A DNA stretch of 64,000 nt from Sanguinoderma infundibulare (taxonomy: Eukaryota > Basidiomycota > Agaricomycetes > Polyporales > Polyporaceae): positions 1 to 64,000 of the forward strand of contig JAVLRN010000010.1 in NCBI GenBank assembly GCA_032821775.1. Reading direction: 5' to 3'. The notes under the pieces are model-generated. The model worked only from the letters and a program-made list of their open reading frames with translations, did not search any database and was not told where the DNA came from. A program made the position numbers and the translations under genes. This document shows positions 29,907 through 41,093 of this stretch, in pieces. Positions within the stretch are counted from its first letter, which is position 1. Every line of letters begins with the position of its first letter.

Positions 29907-30660
29907 CTACGTGCGCCGAGTGCGCGAATGCTTCGGGTGAGGGGGAATCTCCACCCACACTTCCTTCAAGAACTTGGGCGTCTTAGGCCCGTGGCGAAGC
30001 TTGCGTCTGGTCGACAAAGGCTGTCCGGTCTCCTTATTGAACCGGGATTTCTTTATGTCCGACCTGCCGGAGTGGAGGCGACCGATACAATCAAACCTGC
30101 CGGGGGCAACGCCCTCGATGTCGTGGGCATGAGCGTAGTACTCGTCATCGTCGACCTTGCGGAACTGCATGGTACCGTCCTCTAGGACGTCGAGTAGTTG
30201 TCGTAGCTCGGCCGTCCGCAGGTCGCTGGGGTTGCGAAAGGGGACGTTCGAGGGCCATGTCGGCAAGCTCAGGCGCCTTTTGCGAAAGACGTGGGAGTGG
30301 AAGCCGGCAGCGGTGTACCACATCTTAGCCCGTCGGTCCCCGCTCGTATGCACTGCAGTATCAATCAAAAATCAGAGAGGGGCTCTCAGTGAGCTGAAAG
30401 AAATCTCACGCGCCAATGAGGTCGGTTAACATGCTCCGAACCCTGGATCGAATGTGCTGCGTCTCCCCACCGGCGAAGTTGCCGTCAGGATCGTCGGGCA
30501 CCCCGAGTCTCCGTCTTCCACCTCGGGCCATAACTAACGCGAAATAGTCATGGTAAATTGCACCTTCGCCAGACGAGGTTGGAAAATCGCTCACAGTTAC
30601 AGTACGCGGCGAAACGCGGACTCCAACAGAGAGTAGGCCGCCTCGAACAGGAGTAAGTCA
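29907..30660 (-). CDS. Unrecognised protein, probably two exons
   Basis: Exon-like ORFs on the minus strand. The upper one is open from about 30660 to 30406 and includes TVSDFPTSSGEGAIYHDYF, ALVMARGGRRRLGVPDDPDG and ETQHIRSRVRSMLTDLIGA. The lower one (about 30360-29907) reads SGDRRAKMWYTAAGFHSHVF, SLPTWPSNVPFRNPSDLRTA, LRQLLDVLEDGTMQFRKVDD and ends HPKHSRTRRT. A GT donor at the end of the first and an AG near 30355 suggest an intron, but the phases do not match cleanly. No ATG was found upstream, so the 5' end is missing from this model. Basic C-terminus; family unknown. Confidence 0.45.
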
Positions 30661-31842
30661 ACGTGGTGAACAGACTGAGGGATACGCTACGCGACGTGAT
30701 GAGCACTCTCATGTCCTAGTCACGGTCTTAAATACCTCTGGGTGAGGGACCCCAGTATTGCAGTTCGCCGTTGAAACTAGCCCGCTCCAGTATCCTGACG
30801 AACCAGGTCCACAGGGTTGCGCAGGGCTCCATTGCGGGGACCGATGAGGAAGCACCGTAGAGCTCCATCTAGCCGGCGATTAGTACGGCTACAGCCAAAC
30901 TGTACCCATCGCCAGCTATGGCCACATTTAGAGGTCATTGGTCGCCTATAACCCGAAGCAGTATATGGCCCTGCAGAACACAGCCACTATGCGGCCAGGC
31001 GAGTCTCCCCTGGCTGAGAGCACGGAATTAGCGGGTCATATTGTCTTCTTCACCCGTTTCATTATGAACTTGTTTTATTGAAGGGAACATGGGAGAAATC
31101 GGAGGTGAGAATTTCTACTCGAAGGCGGAAAGGTGGGAGCCACGGGGAGCTAAGCATCCAACTCCTCGGACTCGTCCCAGCCGCAGTCAGATGCCTCCCT
31201 AAGGTCTTCTAGCGCGAAGACCCTAGGGGCAACGGCCGAGAGCCGCGGTTGGGATGCTTCCGGTGCGGCGTTGCTCCCCAACGTCCAAGCCAGGTGTCCA
31301 CCTTCCCTCTGAATAGATATTTCCTCTCCCCTTCTGCCCTGTTCTCCTTGATAAAACAGCACATAACGAAATGGGTGGATATCCAAGCTACCACCGCCGA
31401 TGTTGTGGCCTCAGCGTGGTGGGGAGTGCTCCGTGGTCGGCCAGGGTCGTTTACATGTTGACAGGCGACGAGCCACACTCTAAGCGGCCATATGCATCAT
31501 GCCTGCCAAAGGTTATAGCCTCGACTAGCTAGCCAGGCAGGTAAGGAAGCCTACGTTGACCCTGCTTCTGGTCATGCATTTCAGGGTCGAGCGATTGCCG
31601 CAAAATGAGCGTACTCACGTATGGCTTAACTTCGTGGGTGTCATTGCCGGATAAAATGCGTCGGACAATCCGACGAATACACCGAGGGATGCGACCGCTA
31701 AAAGCAATAGACCGAGTCCGAAACCTTTCGTTTCGCCCGCTCCGTCTACGACCACAGAGCTACTGTCCCAACGTACTGTTACAATCCTGCTGGATCAATG
31801 TCCATTAATATTACTGAAATATACATACACAAATACATGGTA
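30661..31842. other. Region without an assigned gene
   Basis: 1.2 kb. The minus strand at 31150-31390 has a protein-like stretch (HPFRYVLFYQGEQGRRGEE ending WDESEELDA) that could be a 5' or separate exon, but nothing links it to neighbours. The rest shows no convincing ORF. Confidence 0.4.
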
Positions 31843-34529
31843 TCAGTGATGTCGTAGCTCTCGTGCGAGTCGCAAAGTCAGCACAAATGCGACCGCCGCG
31901 GAAAGTCCACCGACACTGGACAGAGTTGACAAAAATGTCAATAGCTCACCACGGAGCAGAAGATGGTGTACTTACCGATATATGATAGCATAGGAATTGG
32001 GGCCACTACCCTGAACAAGCGCCTCCCCTCGTGCTTCAGAGTCGAAGCCTTCCGCAGAAACCAAAGTTCCGTTCGTCAACAACGAAGGTTCCGCTGCGCT
32101 GGATCCACTGTTGGTCGGGTCGAGTAGCGCGAAAAGGATGGACGCAAGCCCCGTCATGATGAACTGGGGGATGACAATGAAGATATTGTGGATCCCGATA
32201 ATGATCCCTGCTTTCGCCGCAAGGCCCGGAACCCCGACACCTTTAGAGGCATCGTGGTCGTCGTGAAGACTCTCTGAATCAGACATAGCGAGCGAGTGTA
32301 CATCGGCGTGGCTCCTGCGCGCAGCTGCATTCAGAAGGAATGCGTGTGGCGCCCCATCGTCCTCGTCTTCTCTGCTCGGACTTCGTCGGTGTGGCTTCGG
32401 ATGGTCTTCGTCAGAGGAACGCGAATCCATGGACGCGTTGGATGAGAAGGAGCGGACATCTTCCTCCAACGCGAGCGTTAGGGGCGGGTCCGTATCCCGA
32501 CGGTCGTCCAATTGAGCAGTAGTTGGGGCGGTATATAACCGTTGGGGCGAGTCGTCTTCGTCATCCGAGCCGACGAGAAATTGCCGTTCTTGATCATCGC
32601 CTGGCAACGTGACCGAGCCTGAGCGCCGGCGGGTACGGGTATCGTTGAGAACAATTCCCGCTGCATCCTCGTCCGATGCGCCCTCCGTAAGGATTGCTTC
32701 CGCTAGCTGGTACAGCTCCTGAGGTTGGACGACGAACAGAGCATGAAAGCGAACTGTGCGTACCAGGGAGAAGGGAGCCCATTGGGTAATGGCCCAAGGA
32801 AAGCCCGTGAGGGTTGTGAAGAATGTCGCACCTTCGACACTCGTGTAGAAACTATTGGAACGTCAGGATCCAGCTCGCTGGAGTAGCAATTGCGGTCCAC
32901 ATACAAAGTCGCGAACATGCACAGAGCGAAAAGGAGATGGCTCACAGCCCAAAGCGTCGCGAGGTTAACCCTGAAGCGATCATACATCCGAAGCCATGCG
33001 CTCCTGGCGTGTGCGAGCTTGCGTTCGAGTAGCCGGCGTGAACGTGCAGATTCGGCGACGATGAACGGGAGAAGGATGCTGGCGACGAAGCTGAGTATGG
33101 AGGAGTAGAACATGGCGCGTGTGCCAAGGCGGGTAGCCTCGGCATCAAGATCGGGATCAGAAGCAGGGAGGTTTGACGAGGCTTTGTGGAGGTCGCCGAT
33201 GAAGGCGGTCGTGTAGAAAAGGACGGGGAACCAGCCCATCCAGGAGCTGGGTGCTGGTCAATGTTGGTCCAAAACGATGCTGATGTCAACTTACAAGAAC
33301 TGGATCAAGCACTACGGTTGGCTTGAGTAAAGGACGATAAAAGGAGATGAAATGGACTTACAATCTGGCGAATGACGGGAGGTAAGGAGAAGACGTTTTC
33401 CCATATATCTCTAATTTCGCGGACAAAGGTCTTATCTGAACGTCTGATTGATGATGAGCATTGGAAGTCTAGTGACTGTGACATTTGGCGGACCTTGTGG
33501 ATACGACTACCTTCTCCTTTGTACAAAACGCTGTGGTGGCATGGGTGACGAGGAGGAGGAGAGAGCCGACGACAGCGAGAACCTCGAGTTCTGTGTTTCC
33601 GAGAAAGGGAAAGATGGTCGTCATGTCTACGTTTCCTCTGCGATTCGATGAATAGAAAAGTAGGATCCAGATAAGATGGAGACATACATGAAGTAACCTG
33701 CGACGCTTCCGAAGCCGAGCATGCGAGCAGCCCAGGCGTTGGCGTCGGCTTGGTCTGCTGAGGGTAGAGTATCGACGATGAGGGCGCGGTCAACGGCCTG
33801 TACTATGGACGGAGGATGAGGGATTGAAAACTGAGAGGGAGAGGAAGAGGGAGAGGGCAATGACGCATACCAGCATTGATGGAGAAATCAATGGTGAAGA
33901 GGGCGAAAATGGCTAGGGAGATGGTGAGGAGGTTGTTCTGTAGGACGCATAAGCTGGGTTGTTGGGAGCGAAGGACAGATGGGGAAGGACGTTGAAGGGG
34001 ACTGACCAGGGGAGAGCCCGAAGGGGAAAATATAGCAGCGAAAGGGCGAGTGAAGCCAAGCAGTAGCATGGCGAGAGAACAGATGACGGAGCCGATGATC
34101 ATGTACGGTCTACGGCGACCAAAGCGAGATTTTGAGTTGTCTGCGAGGATGCCTAGGGAGGTAGGGAGGTTGAGGAGGGATGGAGAGGGCTGAGAGAAGG
34201 GGAAGGGCAGACCTATGAGGGGCTGAACTACGAGGCCGGATATTGGACCAGCCAGAAAGACGGTTGCAACTGCAGCCTTTGTGAGACCGAGAGATAGTAG
34301 ATATGGGGTGCCTTTTGGAAGGGTTAACGAAGGTGGAATAAGGAGATTGAGAGACGGACGGACCGTATGACATCTCTACCGACCAGAAGACCTGGACGCC
34401 TAAGAGGCCAATGGTAATAGCGGGCAACTGGGCCCATCTGGGGCCTATGATTTTGGCGACGCCGGCGAGGTGAGCATCATGGTGCTGGCGACCTTGCTCT
34501 GCGAGCGGGATGGCGGAGAAGCCGGTCAT
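31843..34529 (-). CDS. MFS sucrose/alpha-glucoside transporter (Sut1-like)
   Basis: Multi-exon minus-strand gene from ATG 34529 to TGA 31843; the last exon is 31915-31843 after an exon ending at 31976. The N-terminus is cytosolic, then LPAITIGLLGVQVFWSVEMS, VFLAGPISGLVVQPLIG, SRFGRRRPYMIIGSVICSLA (the MFS loop motif), FTIDFSINA joined to VQAVDRALIVDTLPSADQAD, MLGFGSVAGYF, SWMGWFPVLFYTTAFIGDL and FPWAITQWAPFSL. A long acidic cytosolic loop full of Ser (about 32600-32280) precedes the last helices. This is the GPH/SLC45-like sucrose:H+ symporter group (S. pombe Sut1), a plasma- or vacuole-membrane uptake protein. The loop carries many possible phosphorylation sites. The exact sugar is not deducible. 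Confidence 0.85.
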
Positions 34530-34930
34530 GGTGACATGTGTGTGCTGGAAGGGAGGCGAGATGCTAGCACGAGGGGTATGGACGATTCAGAGTAAGAACC
34601 AGCAGAGGCGATGATGAGTGCTAGACAGAGATCGTCGACCGTCGGCGCAAGCGAAGTGCAAGCAGTGCGAGCCTCTCCACCGTCTCCGACCGCCCTTGCT
34701 CTCCGTCCCGCGGCCCGTTGTGACACCGGTGACGGCCAGTGGTTTCCCAGGTCCAGCTGGCCATGGACACCGGACACTGCATCCACGCTCACGTGGCAAC
34801 CGCGGTGCGTCATAGGCCGCGTGATTTCGGACGGGCCTATGGGGAGGGCGGGAATATTAATTGGGACTGTGTGGAATATTAATATTCCGTCCTCGAGCCC
34901 CGGGTTTGACTTGATTCCCTCGACTCCCCA
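34530..34930. other. Divergent promoter region
   Basis: 400 bp between two divergent genes, the sugar transporter (-) and ETF-QO (+). An AT-rich core with TATTAATTGG and ATATTAATATTCC (about 34855-34888) could serve the ETF-QO promoter. Confidence 0.5.
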
Positions 34931-36977
34931 ATGCTCGCTCGCTCTCGCCTCAGGACAGTCCCATTCATCCGCTCACTCCACTTTACCCCTCTCAGGCGAC
35001 GAGAGCTTTTTGATCCCTCCAATGTCCAACGCCCAACGGATGAGGTCGACGTTTGTATCGTCGGAGGAGGTCCTGCAGGCCTCAGTGCCGCCATTCGCCT
35101 CAAGCAGCTAGAGCACGCCAATGGTCGCGACCTTCGCGTCGTCGTTCTCGAGAAGGGTGCTGAAATCGGTTAGTATTCCCTTCTCCGTCCCTTTCTCCCC
35201 GTTCATACTTCTCCTAGGCTCTCATATCCTTTCCGGTGCCGTCATCGAGCCCCGCGCCCTCAATGAACTCCTCCCAGACTGGCAGTCTTGCCATGATCAC
35301 CCCCTTAACCAACCCACATCCTCCGTCACCATGCGTTTCTTCACAAAGAATACCTCCTTCCCCATCCCCCAGCCTCCACAGATGGCCAAACTCGGTACCT
35401 ACGTCACCTCTCTCTCCCAGCTCACCGCCTGGCTAGGCTCCATCGCAGAAGACATGGGCGTCGAGGTCTACCCTGGCTTCGCCGGTGCCGCTCTCGTCTA
35501 CTCTCACGATGGCCGTGCCGTCATTGGTGTACGCACCAACGAAGTCGGTCTCGATCGCCATGGCCGCCTCAAGGACTCATTCGAACCCGGAATGGACTTC
35601 CATGCCCGCGTAACCCTCCTCGCCGAAGGCGCACATGGCTCTCTTTCCAAGCAAGCCATCAAACGCTTCGACCTTCGTCAAGGCCGCGATCCACAAACCT
35701 ATGGTCTCGGTCTCAAGGAGGTCTGGCGCATCGACCCCGCTAATCACCAGCCAGGCAAGGTCGTTCACTCCATTGGTTGGCCTCTCGACTATCACACATA
35801 CGGCGGCGCATGGCTCTATCACATGGCCGACGGCCTCGTCTCCCTTGGAATCGTCGTCGGACTCGATTACCAGAACCCGTATCTCAGTCCGTACAGAGAA
35901 CTCCAGGTGCTGACCTTCCACGTCCTTCATCCTCTCGTGATTCTCATCCACATTCCTTCAACAGCGCATGAAGCATCATCCCTATTACCGTCAGCTCCTT
36001 TCAGGCGACGCCACTCGCATAGCGTACGGTGCTCGCGTCCTCAACGAAGGTGGTCTTCAATCCGTTCCCCAGCTCAACTTCCCCGGTGGCGCCCTCATCG
36101 GTTGTTCTGCCGGTTTCGTCAACGTTGCCAAGATCAAGGGGACCCACAATGCTATGAAGAGCGGTATGCTTGCTGCCGAGGCCGCCTATGATGCCCTTGC
36201 GTCCCAGGATGCCTCAGAAAACAAGTCAATCGACATGAGCGCGTACGACGACGCGCTTCGCAACTCGTGGGTATACGACGATCTCTACGAGGTTCGCAAC
36301 GTACGCCCTTCGTTCAACACTCCCCTCGGCCTTTGGGGCGGTATCGCGTACTCGGGTATCGACACCTTATTCCTCAAGGGTCGCACCCCTTGGACTTTCC
36401 GTAACACGTCTGGCAAGAGCGATGCCGCACATACCCTGACCGCCAGACAGTGCGAGCCCATTGAGTACCCACCCTTTGAGCCTCCGCTCTCGACCGATCT
36501 CTTGACGAGCGTCACCTTGACCGGCACGAACCATGCGGAGGACCAGCCTGTACATCTGCGCGTTAGGAAGTACCTCACTCAAAGCCAAGATGTCGGCGCT
36601 GAAGGTAGCAAGCCATCGAAAGGTCTCTACACGGAAAAGTGGGCAGAGGATACCGATGTGAGGAGGGAGCACGTGCGCGTGAACGTAGGCGAGTACGCTG
36701 GTCTCCTAGGCAGGGGATGTCCAGCGCAGGTGTACGAGTATGTGGAAGACGAGAATGCAGACAAGGCCACAGAACCTGAGGCTGTTGGATGGGAGGGGAA
36801 GAAGCTCGTCATCAACTCACAAAACTGTATTCATTGCAAGTTCTGCGACGTGAAGGTGCCGACACAAGACATCACTTGGACTGTCCCTGAGGGTGGGGGA
36901 GGTCCGAAGTACAGTGAGTTTTCGTCTTGGTTCTCGTAAATTCTGTGCTGAGATGCATTATCGCAGCTGTCACGTAG
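34931..36977 (+). CDS. cir2: ETF-ubiquinone oxidoreductase, mitochondrial
   Basis: Exons 34931-35168, 35218-35906, 35965-36913 and 36967-36977. Starts MLARSRLRTVPFIRSLHF, a basic mitochondrial presequence. Then come the FAD fold VDVCIVGGGPAGLSAAIRLK, SHILSGAVIEPRALNELLP, YGLGLKEVWRIDP, GWPLDYHTYGGAWLYHMADG, GGALIGCSAGFVNVAKIKGT and KSGMLAAEAAYDAL. The C-terminal 4Fe-4S domain keeps its cysteines (GRGCPAQVYEYV, NSQNCIHCKFCDVKVPTQD) and ends EGGGGPKYTVT. It passes electrons from electron-transferring flavoprotein (fatty-acid and amino-acid oxidation) to ubiquinone at the inner membrane. The last exon codes for only three residues. Length is as in other fungi. Confidence 0.96.
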
Positions 36978-37927
36978 AACTTTCTGTCGATGGTCTCGAA
37001 GTTTCACTGGCATGGTAGTGTGCTTTGCTTATGCGCCATGCAAGATTTCATCTGACGGTGCAAGCAGAGGTGGTCATTTATTGGGAATGCAAAGGGATTT
37101 ATGCTTCCTGTCACAACACCCATTCAGACACTTGTTGAGCGAACCTTGTCGTGATTACATGTCCACACATTCGCAATTCGACATGGTGCTCGTGAGTGCT
37201 CGTAACGTGCCGGTTATCCTACATGATTGGTGTAATCCAACGGTAGCAAGTGGCCCTCACTAGCTGGGAACCGTACGTCTGATCCGACGACCCATGGACA
37301 TGAGAGTACGAGTGGGAAGATGAGCTGAACCTGGTACATAGCACCATGTGTTCGGATTTGTTGTATCGAGCTTGACGGTCCCGACGTGGCAAGCTTAGAA
37401 GTGGTGAATCAAGGTGTCCTGTCCCGCCCAAGATCTACGCGCCCTCGGCTGGTAGTATGAGAACGAGACATTGGTGGTGGAGGTGAAGCGCTGCTGGGGG
37501 GGCGGGACTCAAAGCTCACAGATATAGCCGCAGAGCTGCCGCAGCACATTCGCGACCTCCCGTATAAGAGCGTGTGCTTACGAATGAAGGTCTGCTGAAC
37601 ATAGCTGAACTCAAGACAAATGAGTGAAGATAAGGATGCGGTACCTCAGCAGGCCTTCATTATAAGTGCTCCGAGGCAAGCTCCGAGGTCGACTGCCACT
37701 TGCATTTGACCAACAGCGTCGACATGTAAAGCTCAACAATTCCGAAAACGACGTACTTGCAGCCCCTTTCCGAAGACGTGAACATCAAGAGCTGGAGAAA
37801 ATTGGATGGTGGATGCGATGTTCCGTAATATTGCTACAATACAAGGAGCTGAATGACGATTAGATAGTGACAGGAACGAAGGATGAGTGCCACTACTCAC
37901 GACAAAGAACAAACGTCCAATACACGC
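36978..37927. other. Intergenic region without a gene
   Basis: 950 bp between two convergent genes (ETF-QO and PRE1). Only short chance ORFs; no repeat or RNA gene recognised. Confidence 0.5.
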
Positions 37928-38626
37928 TTATATCTCAACCTCTCGTACCCCATCCTTATCCACAATCTTGACCTTGTACTTCTCTGGGGTAACAACCAGT
38001 CGCTTCGCAACTTCGTCGATACATCTCTTGAGAGTGGCGAGGCCCTCTTCCACCGAGGCCTCGGGGTCGTGGTAGCTGAGATATGACGGTGTAAGTGCAT
38101 ATGCTCTGATGGTGGAAGACAGCGACGAATACTGACCGATCGAGCAAACTGAGCGCGAAATATGCGCCATAGCCGTGTGCGGCGAATGGTACCTCGGTCA
38201 TAGTTCCGAGGTAGTCTATCCAGTACAGGTGGGGATTGTGCGTGCTGGTGTCGTAACCGCCGACAAGGAGGTTGACAGCGTATGGTTTACGGGAGCGGAG
38301 GGAGTCCGAAAGGGTGCGACGAATCCATGAAGCGGCGGAGGGAGGACGAAGAGCGTACGTGTTACGGATTTGGTAGAGGCGGATGTTACGCTCGATGTAC
38401 TCGGCGAATTGGACGGTGTCACCTACCAACATCCAGTCAGATCTCGCTTAAATGATGAGGGTAGGTATTACATGCCTGGCTCGCCAGAGTAGGCCATGAG
38501 GAGATGAGGGCTGAGGACCTTGATCTTGTCCTCGTCAACCTTCATCTTGACGATGGAGCGTGCGGCTGTGGTGTCCGCGGCAACGATGACGTAGCCTTTG
38601 CCAGTCAAGGCGAACGAAATATCCAT
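37928..38626 (-). CDS. pre1: Proteasome subunit beta type-4 (Pre1)
   Basis: Exons 38626-38476, 38422-38137 and 38075-37928 (194 residues). The protein starts [20 protein letters not shown] and continues [54 protein letters not shown] and [20 protein letters not shown], ending [15 protein letters not shown]. It lacks the catalytic N-terminal Thr, as expected for the non-catalytic beta-4 subunit of the 20S core. The first intron uses GC as donor (CCAG|GCATGT); no nearby GT keeps the frame. Family length is matched. Confidence 0.95.
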
Positions 38627-39000
38627 CGTGGACGACGAGAAGGGTCGAGATCAACAAGGGGGAGGGGAGGCAGGAGGAAGAGGCTGAGGAGCGAGCGCGA
38701 GATGGAGGAACACGCGTCCCAACGCGTAAGTGCACCAATCAAAGGCGCCCGCTGCACACTGGGCGTCTTTAAAACCCAACCCTTGCCTCGGTCGATCACA
38801 TTTCGTCGGGAGTTGCGTGTGGTCGTCGCCCCCATGCTCTGTAGCGAACCGATAGAGTTCTTGTTGCCACAGGCGATGAAGGGCATGCACAGAGCCCAAT
38901 GGACAAGGGTGATTCGCTCAAGCGTCGCCAATTGCATCCATATACATTGACCCTCACAAAACGTACAATACAGACGACCGTGGTATCGACTTGTCATAAC
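38627..39000. other. Intergenic region
   Basis: PRE1 upstream region overlapping the 3' side of URC4. No gene recognised. Confidence 0.5.
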
Positions 39001-40682
39001 CTAAAACACTGTGCCGTCACTTTTGATTTCAATTGGAGGTCCACCCGTTGCGGGACGCTTTTCCTTCGCGATCTCTCGCCCTCCTTTCCACGTTGCGCTC
39101 TCCAGGACTTGAGCAAGAGTTAGATTCTCCGCTGACAACCCGAGCTGCTTTCGTATTTCATCAGAGACACGGTCCCTAGCAAGAATTGGTCAGCAAAACT
39201 TCAATCCAAAGACTTTTCGAGTCATGGAGAAGACGTACAACTCGATAACCGTCATTGCTCTCCACTCTATTATGGCGGGATGTGACGGGGGAAGCTTGGG
39301 TATTCCCGAGCTAGGATCGGGGTATAACGATGCGTCTAGGGTTCCAGGTCGCAAGGAGAGTACACCAAGGTCCACAAGCAAACCACCTACGAACAGCTGG
39401 TCAATCTGGCGAAAACAAGAAACATAGAATGATGCCCGCACCATTCCTGTACTCAGGCAGACCAGTCATATACTCGATGCCCTCAAACTTCCAGCCTAAT
39501 ATCTTCTCAAGCGGCTCGACAAGGCTGTACGTAATCCATCCGGTCAGTTTGTGGAAGGGAACTAGGTCATCCCCTGGTTTGTATGTGCCAGTAGTCATGA
39601 CATGCTTCTTGAGCGCGTCGCACGGCCAAACGTCTCCGAGAGATATCCCGTCCAGCGTCGTGCGGGTCGCAGGCCATATAGGAGAGAGGCCCTCGATAAG
39701 AGCGGTCCAAAGAGCAAAGATATGAACACGTCGAGCCTCGCCCTTTGTGATCGATTCCGATTCGAGGAAATCTTGGCATTATCCGACAAGTTAGTTGTGA
39801 TCATGTTACACAGGCCGAGAATGGAATACACACCGACGATGTGACCAGGACGACCTGCGGCTCCGAAGTAGGTGGTGTTCAGGCGAAGAGCTTGGCTCAA
39901 GTTCACCAAGAGCGAGGATCGACCCTCGAGACCGACCATGGGATTCGCATCCGACACTTGCATCGCAGAAGCGACGTCTGATGCAGTGATCCTCGACAGA
40001 CCATTCGCTATATTACCTCGTGAGCACATCGCGACTGAAAGACAATAACGCATCATTAAGCACCCACCGTCGACCTGATGAGGATTACTGGTATCCCCCG
40101 AGAAGAAGCCCTGTTCGAACATGGCGATGCTTGCAACACCAAGACCCTCTGACCTAGAGAAACTCAACCCCGCCTCCTCCTTGAATGTCCACAAGTTACC
40201 GGCGCCGGCGTCGAGTAAGACGGATACGAGGAAGAGGTCGATAAGTCGACGGGAAATCTCCTTCGCATCTGGAGGATCAGGGGAGCTCGTCCACTTGTTG
40301 ATGAGGGGGTCCACACGGGACCGTCCAGCGTCGAGGTGCCTCCACCGTCCATGGGGTGGGATCTGCGAAGGAGGGAGGACATAAGCTTGGAGTCAATAAG
40401 GAAAGGGGATGATAGCACGCTCACCGCCGCGAAGTTTGTGCCAAAGTCGCGCTATGATGCTGTGAGAACACATGAGTAGGATGGTGCGATAGCATGACCT
40501 GCCTTGATTATATCTACACAGAAAGCGGCTACCTCTCGCTCCTTGTCCGGGTGGTAGTCGAAGTACTCCAGTTTGCCATCTTTGGCAAGGGCATGCACGC
40601 GACTGCATCTCTCCCTAATTGCCGGTAGTGTGCGAAGGTAGGCTGCAGTGGAAGTTGTGGAATCGAAAGCGATCGGGTTCAT
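39001..40682 (-). CDS. urc4: Uracil catabolism protein 4 (DUF1688)
   Basis: Minus strand, ATG at 40682, stop at 39003-39001. Exon 1 is 40682-40503, followed by an apparent GC-AG intron (AAG|GCAGGT, 40502-40452), then further exons. Hallmarks are TAAYLRTLPAIRERCSRVHA, KLEYFDYHPDKEREVAAFCV, RDFGTNFAAIPPHGRWRHLD, SRRLIDLFLVSVLLDAGAGN, WTFKEEAGLSFSRSEGLGVA, GLEGRSSLLVNLSQALRLN and KFEGIEYMTGLPEYRNGA. This is the DUF1688/Urc4 family, needed for the URC pathway of uracil degradation in yeasts. The biochemical step is not firmly known. It is cytosolic by the absence of targeting or membrane segments. Confidence 0.92.
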
Positions 40683-41093
40683 TGTAGAACACGAGGATGA
40701 GAGCGTGTGTAGCAGAGCTCGACAAAGGCAGACTTGAGGCCAGCTTCAATGACAACCACCCTCATCTATCCACAATCAATTATCTTATCTTATCAAGTCG
40801 TCGTTCACGTGCAGCAATCAACCTGAACAGCTGCAGGTCCGAAGTCGGGTTGAAGCTCGATCAGAGAACTGCATGATGTTGTCAGAAAAAGAAAAAGTGG
40901 CAACGTGCTGCGGCAGGATTACTGCGCTTTCAAGCATGTCTGCAAATTAAACTTGAGGTCATTTGAACAGTCCATGGAAGCAAACGCGCTTGGAACCAGC
41001 CAGGTCTAGTCAGGACTTGTGATGGGTTTAGACGAAGACATGTAGAACTATACAAGTCCGTAGCATATGCAATATACAAAATCCATCGTCCGG
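40683..41093. other. URC4 upstream / intersectin downstream region
   Basis: 410 bp. Contains the URC4 promoter; TTATCTTATC repeats near 40783-40795 resemble GATA-factor sites on the other strand, which would fit nitrogen control of uracil catabolism, but this is only suggestive. Confidence 0.35.

Noticed and set aside
30840..31030. Possible tRNA or structured RNA in a gene-poor stretch
   Set aside because: No A/B box pair or cloverleaf could be laid out by eye.
35577..35951. Minus-strand ORF within ETF-QO
   Set aside because: Shadow of a well-supported exon.
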